64,000 nt of DNA from positions 496,001 to 560,000 of the forward strand of contig CAVWFT010000002.1 in the NCBI GenBank assembly GCA_963754445.1, given 5' to 3'. Made by a program: the position numbers and the translations under genes. The notes under the pieces were generated by a model that saw only the letters and a program-made list of their open reading frames with translations, was not told where the DNA came from and did not search any database. The DNA is from Bog-473 sp963754445 (GTDB taxonomy: Bacteria > Actinomycetota > Acidimicrobiia > Acidimicrobiales > RAAP-2). Positions within the stretch are counted from its first letter, which is position 1; each line of letters starts with the position of its first letter. Positions 34,925 to 43,246 of the stretch are shown piece after piece.

Positions 34925-36108
34925 TTTTGACCCTTGGGCTCCCGGGGCAGCCCCAATCCGCGCTCAGCGATCATGTTCCGCATGATCTCGTTGGTTCCTC
35001 CCGCGATCGTCCACGCCCGAGCGTAAAGGAACGAGTCCTGCCAGCGCCCATCGTCCTCGCTGAGCTCGTCGCCCTCGACGGCCATCGAACCCGGGCCGAG
35101 CAGGGCCAGGGCGGTTTCCGTCATCTCCAGGTTGAGCTCGCTGAACCAGATCTTGGACATGGGGGCGTCCCCGGCGGAGATCTGGCCGCGGGCCGCCTTG
35201 GTGGCGACGCGTTGTCCCAGGTGGCGCTGGATCCGGCTGCGGGCGGCGAGGTCGCCCAGGTGCTGGCGCACGGCCCCGTCGTCGATGGCCTTGCCGGCTC
35301 CTCGGGCATGCTGGCGCGCCACTTTGATCAGCCGGTGCATAGGGTCGCCCCCGCCCCCGCCGCCCACTCCTGAACGCTCCTCGGCCAGGCTGGCACCCGA
35401 GACCCTCCAGCCTTGCCCGGGAGTGCCGATGACATTGGCCAGGGGGATCCGCACCTCGTCGATGAACACCTCGTTGAAATCCGTCGTGCCCGTCATCTCC
35501 CTGAGCGGGCGGACGTCGACCCCCGGGCTGCGCATGTCGAGGACGAACGCCGTGATCCCGCCCGGTCCGTCGACCGGCTCGGTGCGCGCCAGCAGGTACC
35601 CGTAGTCGGCCCACTGGGCCCACGTGCTCCACACCTTCTGGCCCACGACGACGTACGAATCCCCGTCCAGGGTCCCCCGCGTCTGCAGACTCCCGAGGTC
35701 GCTTCCCGCATCCGGTTCGCTGAAGAGCTGGGTCCAGATGTGTTCCCCGCGGGCCATCGGCGGCAGGTAGGCGGCGCGCTGTTCGTCCGTCCCGAAATGC
35801 TTGAAGGCGCCCGCCACGAGTGGGTTGCCGAGAAGATAGGGCACACCGGCCGCGCCGAGCTCCTGCTCGAGGATCCGCTGCTCGTACGGATCGCCCCGTT
35901 CGGTCCGGAAGCGCTCGAGGACGTAGCCGGCGTCGGCCAGTGCACGGACGTAGCGGCGCAGCTTGTCGACGTCCGACGCCAGGTCGGGAACGCGGACGCC
36001 GGCGCGCTGCTTCCATTCGAGGACCGGTTTGTTTTCGGCGATGAACGCCCGCAAGGTGGCCCGGTAGGCGTCGTAGCTCTCGGGAATGGCCGGAACGATC
36101 ACGTCCAT
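34921..36108 (-). CDS. Acyl-CoA dehydrogenase, catalytic-type subunit
   Basis: 395-residue acyl-CoA dehydrogenase with WTQLFSEPDAGSD, VGQKVWSTWAQWADYG, GTTDFNEVFIDEVRIP and a C-terminal TIAGGTNEIMRNMIAER, matching the second half of the fused protein at 13.1 kb. A Gly-rich loop (GVGGGGGGDP) replaces part of the usual sequence after SLAEERSG, as in the fused protein (GAGGGGGM). The start MDVIVPAIPES at 36108 follows GGGAGGGTGAG; the upstream open frame belongs to the preceding gene. It probably forms an alpha2beta2 heterotetramer with the adjacent dehydrogenase, as known for FadE26/27 and FadE28/29 of mycobacteria. Confidence 0.93.
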   Translation of the reverse strand: MDVIVPAIPESYDAYRATLRAFIAENKPVLEWKQRAGVRVPDLASDVDKLRRYVRALADAGYVLERFRTERGDPYEQRILEQELGAAGVPYLLGNPLVAGAFKHFGTDEQRAAYLPPMARGEHIWTQLFSEPDAGSDLGSLQTRGTLDGDSYVVVGQKVWSTWAQWADYGYLLARTEPVDGPGGITAFVLDMRSPGVDVRPLREMTGTTDFNEVFIDEVRIPLANVIGTPGQGWRVSGASLAEERSGVGGGGGGDPMHRLIKVARQHARGAGKAIDDGAVRQHLGDLAARSRIQRHLGQRVATKAARGQISAGDAPMSKIWFSELNLEMTETALALLGPGSMAVEGDELSEDDGRWQDSFLYARAWTIAGGTNEIMRNMIAERGLGLPREPKGQK

Positions 36109-36112
36109 CCGC

Positions 36113-37267
36113 TCACCCTCCCTTCCCGGCCGGGACGGCGCTCTCGACGAGCCGCAGGAGCTGCTCGCGGTGCCAGGCACCATCGCCGTAGAGAACCTGA
36201 TTGACCTTGGCCCGGCGCACGAAGAGATGGACGTCGTGCTCCCAGGTGAACCCGATGCCGCCGTGCAGCTGCAGGGCCTCCCCGGCCAGGTGAGCCACGG
36301 CGTCGTCCACGTAGGCCCCGGCGGTGTGCACCGCGTCCTCGGCGTCGGCCTGCTCGTCTCCCAGAGCCAGCGCGGCGTACTCGGCGGCCACCCGCGCCGC
36401 CTCCAGGTGAATCTGCATGTCGGCCACGCGGTGCTTGATGGCCTGGAAGCTGGCGATGGTCCGCCCGAACTGCTCCCGCTTCTTCAGATATTCGACGGTC
36501 TCGTCGAAGAGGACGTCGGCCGCACCGACCGACTCGGCCGACTGGAGGACGGTTGCCAGTGAAAGGCACCGGTCGACCACGGCCCACCCGTCCTTCCCCG
36601 GCGCCACCAGCTGGTTGCCCGGCGACACGGCGACGCCCTCGAAGCGGACCTCGGCGAAACGCCGGGTGGGGTCGAGCCCGCGCACCACGCGCTCGGACAA
36701 ACCGGCGGAGGGGCGGCGCACCAGAAGGTTGACCACATCGCCGGCGGGGGCGTTGGCCACGACGAGAAGGAGTGCCGCATGCTGGGCGCCGTGGACGTAG
36801 CGGGCCACCCCGTCGAGCCGCCAACCATCGCCCTCCGGGGTGGCTTCGATGGCGACGGCACTGGGTTCCGGCGAGCCGTCCCCGCTCATGCACCAGGCCG
36901 CAGTGCTCTCGCCCTGGGCCAGTGAGGGCAGGTGTTCCTTCATCTGCACGTCGCTCCCGAAACGGACGATGGCGTCGGCCACGCAGTTCGTCGGCACGAG
37001 AGGACCGGGATGCAACACGCGCCCCAACTCCTCGGCCAGGACGACCAGGTCGACCAGTGGCTGATCGGTGACGCTGCCCCCAGCGAACGCGTCAGGTACC
37101 AGCATGGCCGACCAACCGAGCTCTGCGCCTCGGCGCCATCGCCCGGCGTCGAACGTCTCGGGCTCTTCGAGCCGCCGGCGCACCACCGAACGCGACTCGT
37201 GCTCGGCCAGGAACCGACGGGTCGTCTCCCGCAGCAGGTCCTGCTCCTCGCTGAATCCAAAATCCAT
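36113..37267 (-). CDS. Acyl-CoA dehydrogenase, partner subunit
   Basis: 384-residue acyl-CoA dehydrogenase resembling the first half of the fused protein at 13.1 kb (VLAEELGRVLHPGPLVPT, EQFGRTIASFQAIKHR, QLHGGIGFTWEHDVH). The C-terminal catalytic segment of the GGTxEI type is absent, so it likely complements the neighbour encoded four bases downstream to make a heteromeric enzyme. The start MDFGFSEEQDLLRE at 37267 is standard for the family. Same operon as the acyl-CoA synthetase, whose stop is 37 bases upstream. Confidence 0.93.
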   Translation of the reverse strand: MDFGFSEEQDLLRETTRRFLAEHESRSVVRRRLEEPETFDAGRWRRGAELGWSAMLVPDAFAGGSVTDQPLVDLVVLAEELGRVLHPGPLVPTNCVADAIVRFGSDVQMKEHLPSLAQGESTAAWCMSGDGSPEPSAVAIEATPEGDGWRLDGVARYVHGAQHAALLLVVANAPAGDVVNLLVRRPSAGLSERVVRGLDPTRRFAEVRFEGVAVSPGNQLVAPGKDGWAVVDRCLSLATVLQSAESVGAADVLFDETVEYLKKREQFGRTIASFQAIKHRVADMQIHLEAARVAAEYAALALGDEQADAEDAVHTAGAYVDDAVAHLAGEALQLHGGIGFTWEHDVHLFVRRAKVNQVLYGDGAWHREQLLRLVESAVPAGKGG

Positions 37268-37304
37268 CGCCAAGTGCCCCCGGTGCCGGCTGCGCGGTGC
37301 CCAG

Positions 37305-38873
37305 CTACACGTTGCGCTGGGCGGTGGCCCAGTATTCGTCGCGCAGGAGTCGCTTGTACAGCTTTCCGCCATCACTGCGCGGCAGCCTCTCGCGGAAGTC
37401 GACCGAGCGAGGGCACTTGTACCCGGCCAGGCGGTCGCGGCAGTAAGCCATGAGCTCCTCCGCCAGGTCGTCAGCGGGCACGACGCCCTCCACGACCTCG
37501 ACCACAGCTTTGACCGACTCACCCCACTCGGGATCGGGAACCCCGATCACGGCCACGTCACCCACCGCCGGGTGTCCCGAGAGGACGCCCTCCACCTCGG
37601 CCGGATAGACGTTCACCCCGCCGCTGATGATCATGTCCTTGGCCCGGTCGCTGATGAACAGGTAGCCGTCCTCGTCCATGTACCCGACGTCGCCCAGCGT
37701 GAAGGCCTTGCCCCTGCGCACCGACGCCGTAAGTTCAGGATCGTCCTTGTAGGCAAAGGCACCACCGCGCTCGGGCTCGAGGTAGACACCACCGATCTCA
37801 CCTCGGGGCAGCTCGTTGCCCTCGTCGTCGAGAATCTTGACCGTCATGCCGGCCACCGACCGTCCGACCGTGCCGGGCTTCTCCAGCCAGCGGTACGGCT
37901 TGGCAATGGTCGCCGCGCCCTCCATCCCTCCGTACGTTTCCCAGATGACGGGGCCCCACCACTCCATCATCTGCGTCTTCACGTCGAGCGGGCACGGTGC
38001 GGCCGAGTGGACGACCACCTGCAGGCTCGAGACGTCATAGCGCTCCTTGACCTCGGGAGGCAGGCGGAGGAAGCGGACGAACTGGGTCGGCACCATGTAC
38101 GCGGTCGTCACCCCGTACCGCTCGATCATGGCCAGCGAGCGCTCCGGTTCGAACTTGCCGACGACAGCGAGCGCCTGACCGACATTGAGTGCGCCGAGGT
38201 AGAAGCCCTGACACCCTCCGTGGTGCATCCCGGCCGAGACGAGATGGACGCCCTCGAAGGGGAGGAACTGGAAGGCGTGGCCGAAACTCTTGGCATGGTC
38301 AGCGGCGACGGACGGGTCGATCTTCGATGCGCTCGGACGGACGACGGCCTTGGGTTGGCCCGTCGTGCCCGACGAGTAGGAGATAGGGAGGCCGAGCTGG
38401 CGGTCCGCCGGCTCGGTGCGGGGCTGGCCTTCGACGAGCGACTCATAGGTGATCCATCCGGGCACTGCGCCGGCCACGGAGACGCGCAGCACCACGGAAC
38501 CAGCACCCGAGAGCTGGTCGACCCGATCGGCGTAGTCCGCGTGCAGCACGATGGCCGCCGCCCCGGCATGGTCCATGATCTGCTTGATCTCTGCGCCCGA
38601 AAGGGCGGGATTCAGCGCGATGGACTGGTACCCACCCTCCTGGGCCGCCAGCTGCCACAGGACGATGTCAGCGTCGTTGGGCAGGGCGTAGGCGACGATG
38701 TCGCCCGCTCCGACCCCGTTGGCACGCAGTGCGTGCACCAGCTGGTGCGCCCGGGCGGCCAATTCTCCGAACGTGACGACGACCCCCGACGGGGAGGCGA
38801 CGATGGCCGGCAGATCGGGCCGATCGTCGGCCAGATACCAGAATCCGAGCCGCTGGTCCCAAGGGTGCCGCAT
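37305..38873 (-). CDS. Acyl-CoA synthetase (AMP-dependent ligase)
   Basis: 522-residue ANL-superfamily ligase that activates a carboxylic acid to acyl-AMP, then acyl-CoA. The P-loop is YSSGTTGQPKAVV. Downstream motifs are YGGMEGAATI, YMDEDGYLFISDRAKDMI, and the C-terminal catalytic Lys in LPRSDGGKLYK. It is likely a FadD-type enzyme for a steroid side-chain or other long acid, given the two dehydrogenases downstream. The ATG at 38873 is chosen; a TTG just before it is in frame. The -10 TATACT within GAGTATACC ends nine bases upstream, suggesting a leaderless mRNA. Confidence 0.93.
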   Translation of the reverse strand: MRHPWDQRLGFWYLADDRPDLPAIVASPSGVVVTFGELAARAHQLVHALRANGVGAGDIVAYALPNDADIVLWQLAAQEGGYQSIALNPALSGAEIKQIMDHAGAAAIVLHADYADRVDQLSGAGSVVLRVSVAGAVPGWITYESLVEGQPRTEPADRQLGLPISYSSGTTGQPKAVVRPSASKIDPSVAADHAKSFGHAFQFLPFEGVHLVSAGMHHGGCQGFYLGALNVGQALAVVGKFEPERSLAMIERYGVTTAYMVPTQFVRFLRLPPEVKERYDVSSLQVVVHSAAPCPLDVKTQMMEWWGPVIWETYGGMEGAATIAKPYRWLEKPGTVGRSVAGMTVKILDDEGNELPRGEIGGVYLEPERGGAFAYKDDPELTASVRRGKAFTLGDVGYMDEDGYLFISDRAKDMIISGGVNVYPAEVEGVLSGHPAVGDVAVIGVPDPEWGESVKAVVEVVEGVVPADDLAEELMAYCRDRLAGYKCPRSVDFRERLPRSDGGKLYKRLLRDEYWATAQRNV

Positions 38874-38878
38874 CAATA

Positions 38879-38892
38879 ATAGAGTATACCAA
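38879..38892. promoter_or_regulatory. GAGTATACC element and -10 box of the acyl-CoA synthetase operon
   Basis: ATAGAGTATACCAA: the plus strand reads GAGTATACC, one base from the shared GAGTATACT. On the minus strand, TATACT (38888 to 38883) is followed by CTATTATTG and then the ATG at 38873, so a transcript would start at or within two bases of the start codon. This couples the operator directly to a leaderless promoter. Confidence 0.58.
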
Positions 38893-38926
38893 TAATGATT
38901 TTTGTCGCCTCACGCAGGGACGCCGC

Positions 38927-39349
38927 GTGATCGCACGTGCGGGGGCCGAACCTCGCTGCTGGGTGTTCGACGTCGACGGGTGTCTCGTCGACTCCCTGAC
39001 CGGCACGTCGCTCCGTCCGGGTGCACGGGTCCTCCTCGAGCACCTGGCCGAGCACGGCGACACGTTGCTGCTCTGGAGCGCCGGCGGTGAACAGTATGCC
39101 CAGCAGCGAGCGGAGCAGTTCGAGATCGCGACCCTGGTGACCGGCTACTTCTCCAAAGAGGGGCGGGACGGGTCCGGCCGGTACCGGACGACGCACCTCG
39201 CACTCACGCAGGACATCGTGGTGTTCGTCGACGATCGTCCCGAGGACCTGTCCGCCGAGCTGGAGGTCATTGCGGTCCCGCCCTACCTGTGCCACGACCC
39301 GCACGACCGCGGTCTCGACGCCGTGGTTTCGAGAGCCGGGATGGTCTGA
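38927..39349 (+). CDS. HAD-like hydrolase domain protein
   Basis: 140-residue small HAD-superfamily protein. Motif I is VFDVDGCLVDS (nucleophile and acid/base Asp). Motif II is in LLLWSAGGEQYA (Ser), and motif IV is VFVDDRPEDL. It lacks a large cap, so phosphate removal from a macromolecule or small phosphometabolite is possible. Upstream it is divergent from the acyl-CoA synthetase operon, with about 50 bases between, so the shared element could influence it as well. It starts with ATG or the equivalent at 38927 without a strong Shine-Dalgarno. Confidence 0.75.
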   Translation: MIARAGAEPRCWVFDVDGCLVDSLTGTSLRPGARVLLEHLAEHGDTLLLWSAGGEQYAQQRAEQFEIATLVTGYFSKEGRDGSGRYRTTHLALTQDIVVFVDDRPEDLSAELEVIAVPPYLCHDPHDRGLDAVVSRAGMV

Positions 39350-39405
39350 ACCCGCGGTCGGGTCCGACGGGCTCGGGCGGAGTCGCGCCCACCTGAGCCG
39401 GCGCC

Positions 39406-40377
39406 CTACGCGACCACGGCGTCGACCAGACCCCACCGCAATGCGGTTTCGGCGTCGATCGTCAGGCCCGACAGGCCGAGCCACGCTGTCCGGTGGCGGC
39501 CGATCCGCAGTGGCAGGCTGACCGTTCCTCCCGCCCCGGGCACCAGGCCCAGACCGATCTCGGGTAACGCAATCCGCGCGTCCGCCGAGGCCACCACCGT
39601 GTCGGTGAAGGCCGCCAACTCGATGCCGGAACCGAACGTCGCTCCGTGGACGTAGCTCGTGCTCTGTTGCGGTAGTCGGGCCAGTAGTCGGGCCACGCTG
39701 CGCTCCAGTCGGACGAGGTGCGCGGATGCGGGATCGGATCGGGACCCGAACTCGTCCAGATCACCCCCGGCGCAGAATGCACGGCCCTCACCGTGCAGCT
39801 CGACCCTGGTGATGCTCGTGTCCGCCATCGCCACCGTGAACGCTTCGACGAGTTCGTCGCGCATGCGCGAGTCGAGGGCATTGAGCCGTCCGGGTCGGGT
39901 GAGGGTGACCGACAATGTGTCCTGGTCCCGAACGAGGCGGACGCGGGGACCGTCGTCCTCGGCCTCGTGGTGTCCCCGTTGCGGGCGGGTTGCCCGCCAC
40001 GTGGCGAACTCCGGTCCCGACTGCAGCACCGAGTAGGCCGCGGACTCGGCGACCAGCCCATCGTCGACCGTCCGACGACCGTGGCCGCGCAGCAAGAGGG
40101 AGAGGGTCGTCGCCGCGATCGGGTGTGTCTCGACATTCGACGCGACGGCCTCGAATGCAGGATCACCATCGGACACGATGACGTCACAGAGCCGCGTCCA
40201 ACGGTCGTCGAGTTCGCGCATTTCGCCCAGTGCCTCGAGCAGGCCGATGACGATCAAGGGCATGCTGGCGAATCGTTCGATCGTCTCGTCGCTCGGAGCG
40301 TGTGGGGCGTCGCTCAGGCGCACGATCACGGCCCCGCTGCGTTCGCTGACGACGGAACCCTGCAGCTCGGCGAGCAA
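39406..40377 (-). CDS. Crotonase-family protein with apparently permuted domain order
   Basis: 323 residues. The canonical N-terminal crotonase core begins only near residue 147 (SVTLTRPGRLNALDSRM, AFCAGGDLDEFG, VHGATFGSGIELAAF, LPEIGLGLVPGAGG) and the chain stops at WGLVDAVVA, about 80 residues short of a normal C-terminus. The first 145 residues contain HPIAATTLSLLLRG, then GLVAESAAYSVLQSGPEF, which look like the missing crotonase C-terminal helices placed in front. It starts with TTG at 40377; a CTG 33 bases upstream in the same frame is possible. It is divergent from a CoA transferase that shows the same oddity. Confidence 0.8.
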   Translation of the reverse strand: MLAELQGSVVSERSGAVIVRLSDAPHAPSDETIERFASMPLIVIGLLEALGEMRELDDRWTRLCDVIVSDGDPAFEAVASNVETHPIAATTLSLLLRGHGRRTVDDGLVAESAAYSVLQSGPEFATWRATRPQRGHHEAEDDGPRVRLVRDQDTLSVTLTRPGRLNALDSRMRDELVEAFTVAMADTSITRVELHGEGRAFCAGGDLDEFGSRSDPASAHLVRLERSVARLLARLPQQSTSYVHGATFGSGIELAAFTDTVVASADARIALPEIGLGLVPGAGGTVSLPLRIGRHRTAWLGLSGLTIDAETALRWGLVDAVVA

Positions 40378-40427
40378 CTCGTCTGCGCTCAGGTTGTCGA
40401 GAATCGCCAGACGTTACCCTGCCCGGA

Positions 40428-41645
40428 GTGGACGGGCAGGTGGAGCGCTGGGCGCTGAGCGGCGCCATGACCCTCACGGGGACTCCGGACTGTCCTTTCG
40501 GACCGCCGGCCGGATTCGTCGACGGCGTCGACCGACTGGCCTCGAGCTTTCGGGGGCTCGACGGGCCGGCGCTCCTCGGGGAGCGTGCGGCGCTCATGGG
40601 TTTGTGGCGGCGCGGCGCGGTCAGCTGTGGCGGGAGTTGCCGCCTTCTCCCGCACGCCGGTGGATGGGCCGCCGTGTCACTGCCGCGCCAGGAGGACCGC
40701 GACCTGGTGCCCGCCTGGCTCGAGCTGGCGTCGATGCCGCCCTCCGAACCCGCTGTCTGGGCAGCCGTCGCTCGGGCCCTGGCGGCACCGGACTCCGAAC
40801 CGCTCCACGAGCGCGCGGTGTTGTTGGGGCTCCCCGTGGCGCGCCTCGGAGAGGCGGGAGGGCCCGGCGTCACCTGGCGTCGGCTCGGCGACGCACCGGC
40901 GCTGCCGAGCCCGCGCGGCCTGGTCGTCGTGGATCTCTCGGCATTGTGGGCGGGACCGCTGTGCGGCGATCTCCTCGGACGGTCCGGCGCCCGGGTGATC
41001 AAAGTGGAATCGCGGGGCCGCCCCGACGGTGCTCGTCGTGGCCCAGCCGAGTTCTTCGACCTGCTGAACGGAGGAAAGGAGTCCGTCGTCCTCGACTTCG
41101 GCGACAGGGACGACCGCGTCCGGCTTTCCCAACTCGTGACGGCGGCGGACGTCGTGATCGAGGCGAGCCGTCCGAGGGCGCTCGAGCAACTCGGGATCCA
41201 CGCCGCCGACATCGTGCGTCACAACGGGCCGAAGGTGTGGTTGTCGATCACCGCCTTCGGGCGCCGGGCCGAGGCGGCCACCCGCATCGGATTCGGTGAC
41301 GATGCCGCGGTCGGCGGTGGTCTCGTCACCTGGTCGGACGGAACGCCTCTGTTCTGTGCCGACGCCGTCGCCGATCCCCTGACCGGTCTGTCCGCAGCGC
41401 ACGCCTGCCTGGAGGCCCTGCGCCGGGAGGGCCGCTGGATGCTCGACGTCTCCATGGCCGCGGTGGCGTCGGAGCTCGCCGGGCCGACGCTGCCGGTCCC
41501 GTCGGACATTGTGCCGGCGGCGCCGAAAGCCCGGAGGCCCCTCCGGCCTGCTCCTCCATTCGGGGCCGACACCGCATCGATCCTGGCCCGGCTGCGACCC
41601 GGGAAACGGCTGGGCCTTGGCCCGGACGGATTTCCGTCTGCTTGA
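40428..41645 (+). CDS. CaiB/BaiF-type CoA transferase with apparently permuted domain order
   Basis: 405 residues. The usual family III CoA-transferase N-terminus (VVVDLSALWAGPLCGDLLGRSGARVIKVES, then LNGGKESVVLDF) begins only near residue 163. The last about 240 residues cover just the first part of a normal 390-residue enzyme. The first about 160 residues include AWLELASMPPSEPAVW and HERAVLLGLPVARLGE, which resemble the small-domain segment normally found late in the chain. The usual catalytic Asp region (GYD) is not obvious; GFGDDAAVGGG may be its equivalent. It starts with GTG at 40428, divergent from the permuted crotonase gene, and a conventional CoA transferase follows. Confidence 0.8.
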   Translation: MDGQVERWALSGAMTLTGTPDCPFGPPAGFVDGVDRLASSFRGLDGPALLGERAALMGLWRRGAVSCGGSCRLLPHAGGWAAVSLPRQEDRDLVPAWLELASMPPSEPAVWAAVARALAAPDSEPLHERAVLLGLPVARLGEAGGPGVTWRRLGDAPALPSPRGLVVVDLSALWAGPLCGDLLGRSGARVIKVESRGRPDGARRGPAEFFDLLNGGKESVVLDFGDRDDRVRLSQLVTAADVVIEASRPRALEQLGIHAADIVRHNGPKVWLSITAFGRRAEAATRIGFGDDAAVGGGLVTWSDGTPLFCADAVADPLTGLSAAHACLEALRREGRWMLDVSMAAVASELAGPTLPVPSDIVPAAPKARRPLRPAPPFGADTASILARLRPGKRLGLGPDGFPSA

Positions 41646-41707
41646 ATCAGTCTGGTCTGCGAGCGCGGACGCTCGTCTTGACCCCTACGAATTGGAGGAA
41701 ATCCACG

Positions 41708-42934
41708 GTGGCCGACATCATGGAAGGTGTTCGCATCCTCGAGGTGGCGGAACACACCTTCGTCCCCGCAGCGTCAGCCATCCTGGCCGATTGGGGTGCC
41801 GAAGTGATCAAGATCGAGCACCCCGAGCGCGGCGACGCCATGCGCGGGCTCGCCTCGAGTGGCGTGATGCCGTCGATGGGCAACGTGCATGTCCTGCTCG
41901 AGCACTCCAACCGCGGCAAGAAGAGCATCGGCATCGACGTGAGCACGGAGGAAGGACTCGCGCTCATCTATCGGCTGGCGGCGACCTGTGACGTCTTCCT
42001 GACCAACAAGTTGCCCGACGTCCGCAAGAAGCTGAAGATCGAGCTCGAGGACATCCGGGCCCACAACCCGAACATCATCTACGTGTCGGGGACGGGGGCC
42101 GGAGAGCGAGGACCCGACGCCAACAAGGGCGGGTACGACTTCTTGAGCTACTGGTGCCGGGCCGGGAGCGCCATGGGCACCACGCCGACCGATGTCGACT
42201 ACGTGTGCAGCCAGCCGGCGCCGGGCTACGGGGACTCCATCGGTGGCATGACGATCGCCGGCGGCATCCTGGGAGCGCTCTTCCACCGGGAGCGCACCGG
42301 CGAGGCATTGCCGGTCGACGTGTCCCTGCTCGGGGTCGGCATGTGGGCCATGAGTCCCGCCATCGCCCTTTCGCTCCAGCTCGACATGCCCTGGCGACCC
42401 GGTCCGAGCAAGAGCGGTGGTGGTGGGCCGGCCAATCCTCTCGTCGGCACGTACTTCACCGAGGATCGCAAGACGCTCGCGTTCAGTTGCCTGCAGGGCT
42501 TCAAGTACTGGCCGGAGATGTGCCGCATTCTCGGGAGGGAGGAGCTGATCGACGACGAGAGATTCAACACGCACGAGCTCCTTGCCGCCAATGCCCGCGA
42601 CGCGCGAGCCATCCTGGCCGAGATCTTCACCTCGGCACCGTTGACCGAGTGGCGGGCCCGCCTCGAATCGTTCAGCGGCCAGTGGGCCGTCGCCCAGGAC
42701 ACGATGGAGGTCGTCGTCGATCCCATGGTGGCGGCCAATGGCTACCTCGGACAGACGGAGACGTCCGACGGAACGCCCTTCACGTTGGTGACCACGCCCG
42801 TGCAGTTCGGCGGCGAGCCGTATCCACCCAGACGTGGACCCGAATTCAACGAACACTGCGAAGAGATCCTCCGCAGCATCGATTGTGGGACCGAGGAGAT
42901 GCTCGAACTCAAGGTGGCTGGGGTCGTCGCCTAG
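41708..42934 (+). CDS. CaiB/BaiF family III CoA transferase
   Basis: 408 residues, normal length and order. N-terminal GVRILEVAEHTFVPAASAIL and WGAEVIKIEHPERGDAMRG bind CoA. The catalytic Asp is expected in GGYDFLSYWCRAG, and later blocks are VDVSLLGVGMWAMSP and the C-terminal RRGPEFNEHCEEIL. It transfers CoA between an acyl-CoA donor and an organic acid without free intermediates. The GTG start at 41708 follows TTGGAGGAAATC; the open frame upstream of it does not look coding. Same direction as and 62 bases after the permuted CoA transferase, so co-transcription is likely. Confidence 0.92.
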   Translation: MADIMEGVRILEVAEHTFVPAASAILADWGAEVIKIEHPERGDAMRGLASSGVMPSMGNVHVLLEHSNRGKKSIGIDVSTEEGLALIYRLAATCDVFLTNKLPDVRKKLKIELEDIRAHNPNIIYVSGTGAGERGPDANKGGYDFLSYWCRAGSAMGTTPTDVDYVCSQPAPGYGDSIGGMTIAGGILGALFHRERTGEALPVDVSLLGVGMWAMSPAIALSLQLDMPWRPGPSKSGGGGPANPLVGTYFTEDRKTLAFSCLQGFKYWPEMCRILGREELIDDERFNTHELLAANARDARAILAEIFTSAPLTEWRARLESFSGQWAVAQDTMEVVVDPMVAANGYLGQTETSDGTPFTLVTTPVQFGGEPYPPRRGPEFNEHCEEILRSIDCGTEEMLELKVAGVVA

Positions 42935-42970
42935 CCCCATGGCGCGTCGACGCGCCGGAACGAGCCCGCG

Positions 42971-43246
42971 TTACGAGTTTCCCGAGTCCCCCGTGCTGCC
43001 GGTGCTCCCCGAGTCGCCGGTGGTACCGGTGTCACCGGTACTGCCCGTGGCACCGGTACTGCCCGTGTCCCCCGTGTCACCGGTGCTGCCCGTGGCACCG
43101 GAGATCCCGGGCTCGCCCGAGTTCCCCGAGTTGCCGAACATGAAGGTGTTGGGCGTGGTGGTCGGGCCCGACGATGAGGAGCACGCGGAGAGGCCGAGGG
43201 CGGCGACTGCCAGGACCACGGCAAGTGCGACGCCCTTGACCTTCAT
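42971..43246 (-). CDS. Small lipoprotein with collagen-like Gly-x-y tail
   Basis: 91 residues. A lipoprotein signal peptide (MKVKGVALAVVLAVAALGL) ends in the lipobox LSAC with Cys22, followed by a Ser-rich linker and about 50 residues of almost uninterrupted Gly-x-y triplets rich in Thr, Ser and Asp (SGATGSTGDTGDTGSTGATG). The mature protein should be lipid-anchored outside the membrane with a collagen-like or flexible tail. No catalytic domain. The DNA is low-complexity. Two other proteins in the window (10.6 and 12.0 kb) have related tails. It lies between the CoA transferase gene and the ECF42 locus, on the opposite strand. Confidence 0.8.
   Translation of the reverse strand: MKVKGVALAVVLAVAALGLSACSSSSGPTTTPNTFMFGNSGNSGEPGISGATGSTGDTGDTGSTGATGSTGDTGTTGDSGSTGSTGDSGNS

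Noticed and set aside
7803..38892. GAGTATACT elements as nothing more than -10 boxes
   Set aside because: Kept as the alternative, but the shared GAG prefix and A/T flanks extend beyond a hexamer, and other promoters in the window do not show the same word.
41663..41682. Hairpin-like GAGCG...CGCTC before the CoA transferase gene
   Set aside because: A five-base stem is weak in G+C-rich DNA, has no T-run and sits inside a probable operon.
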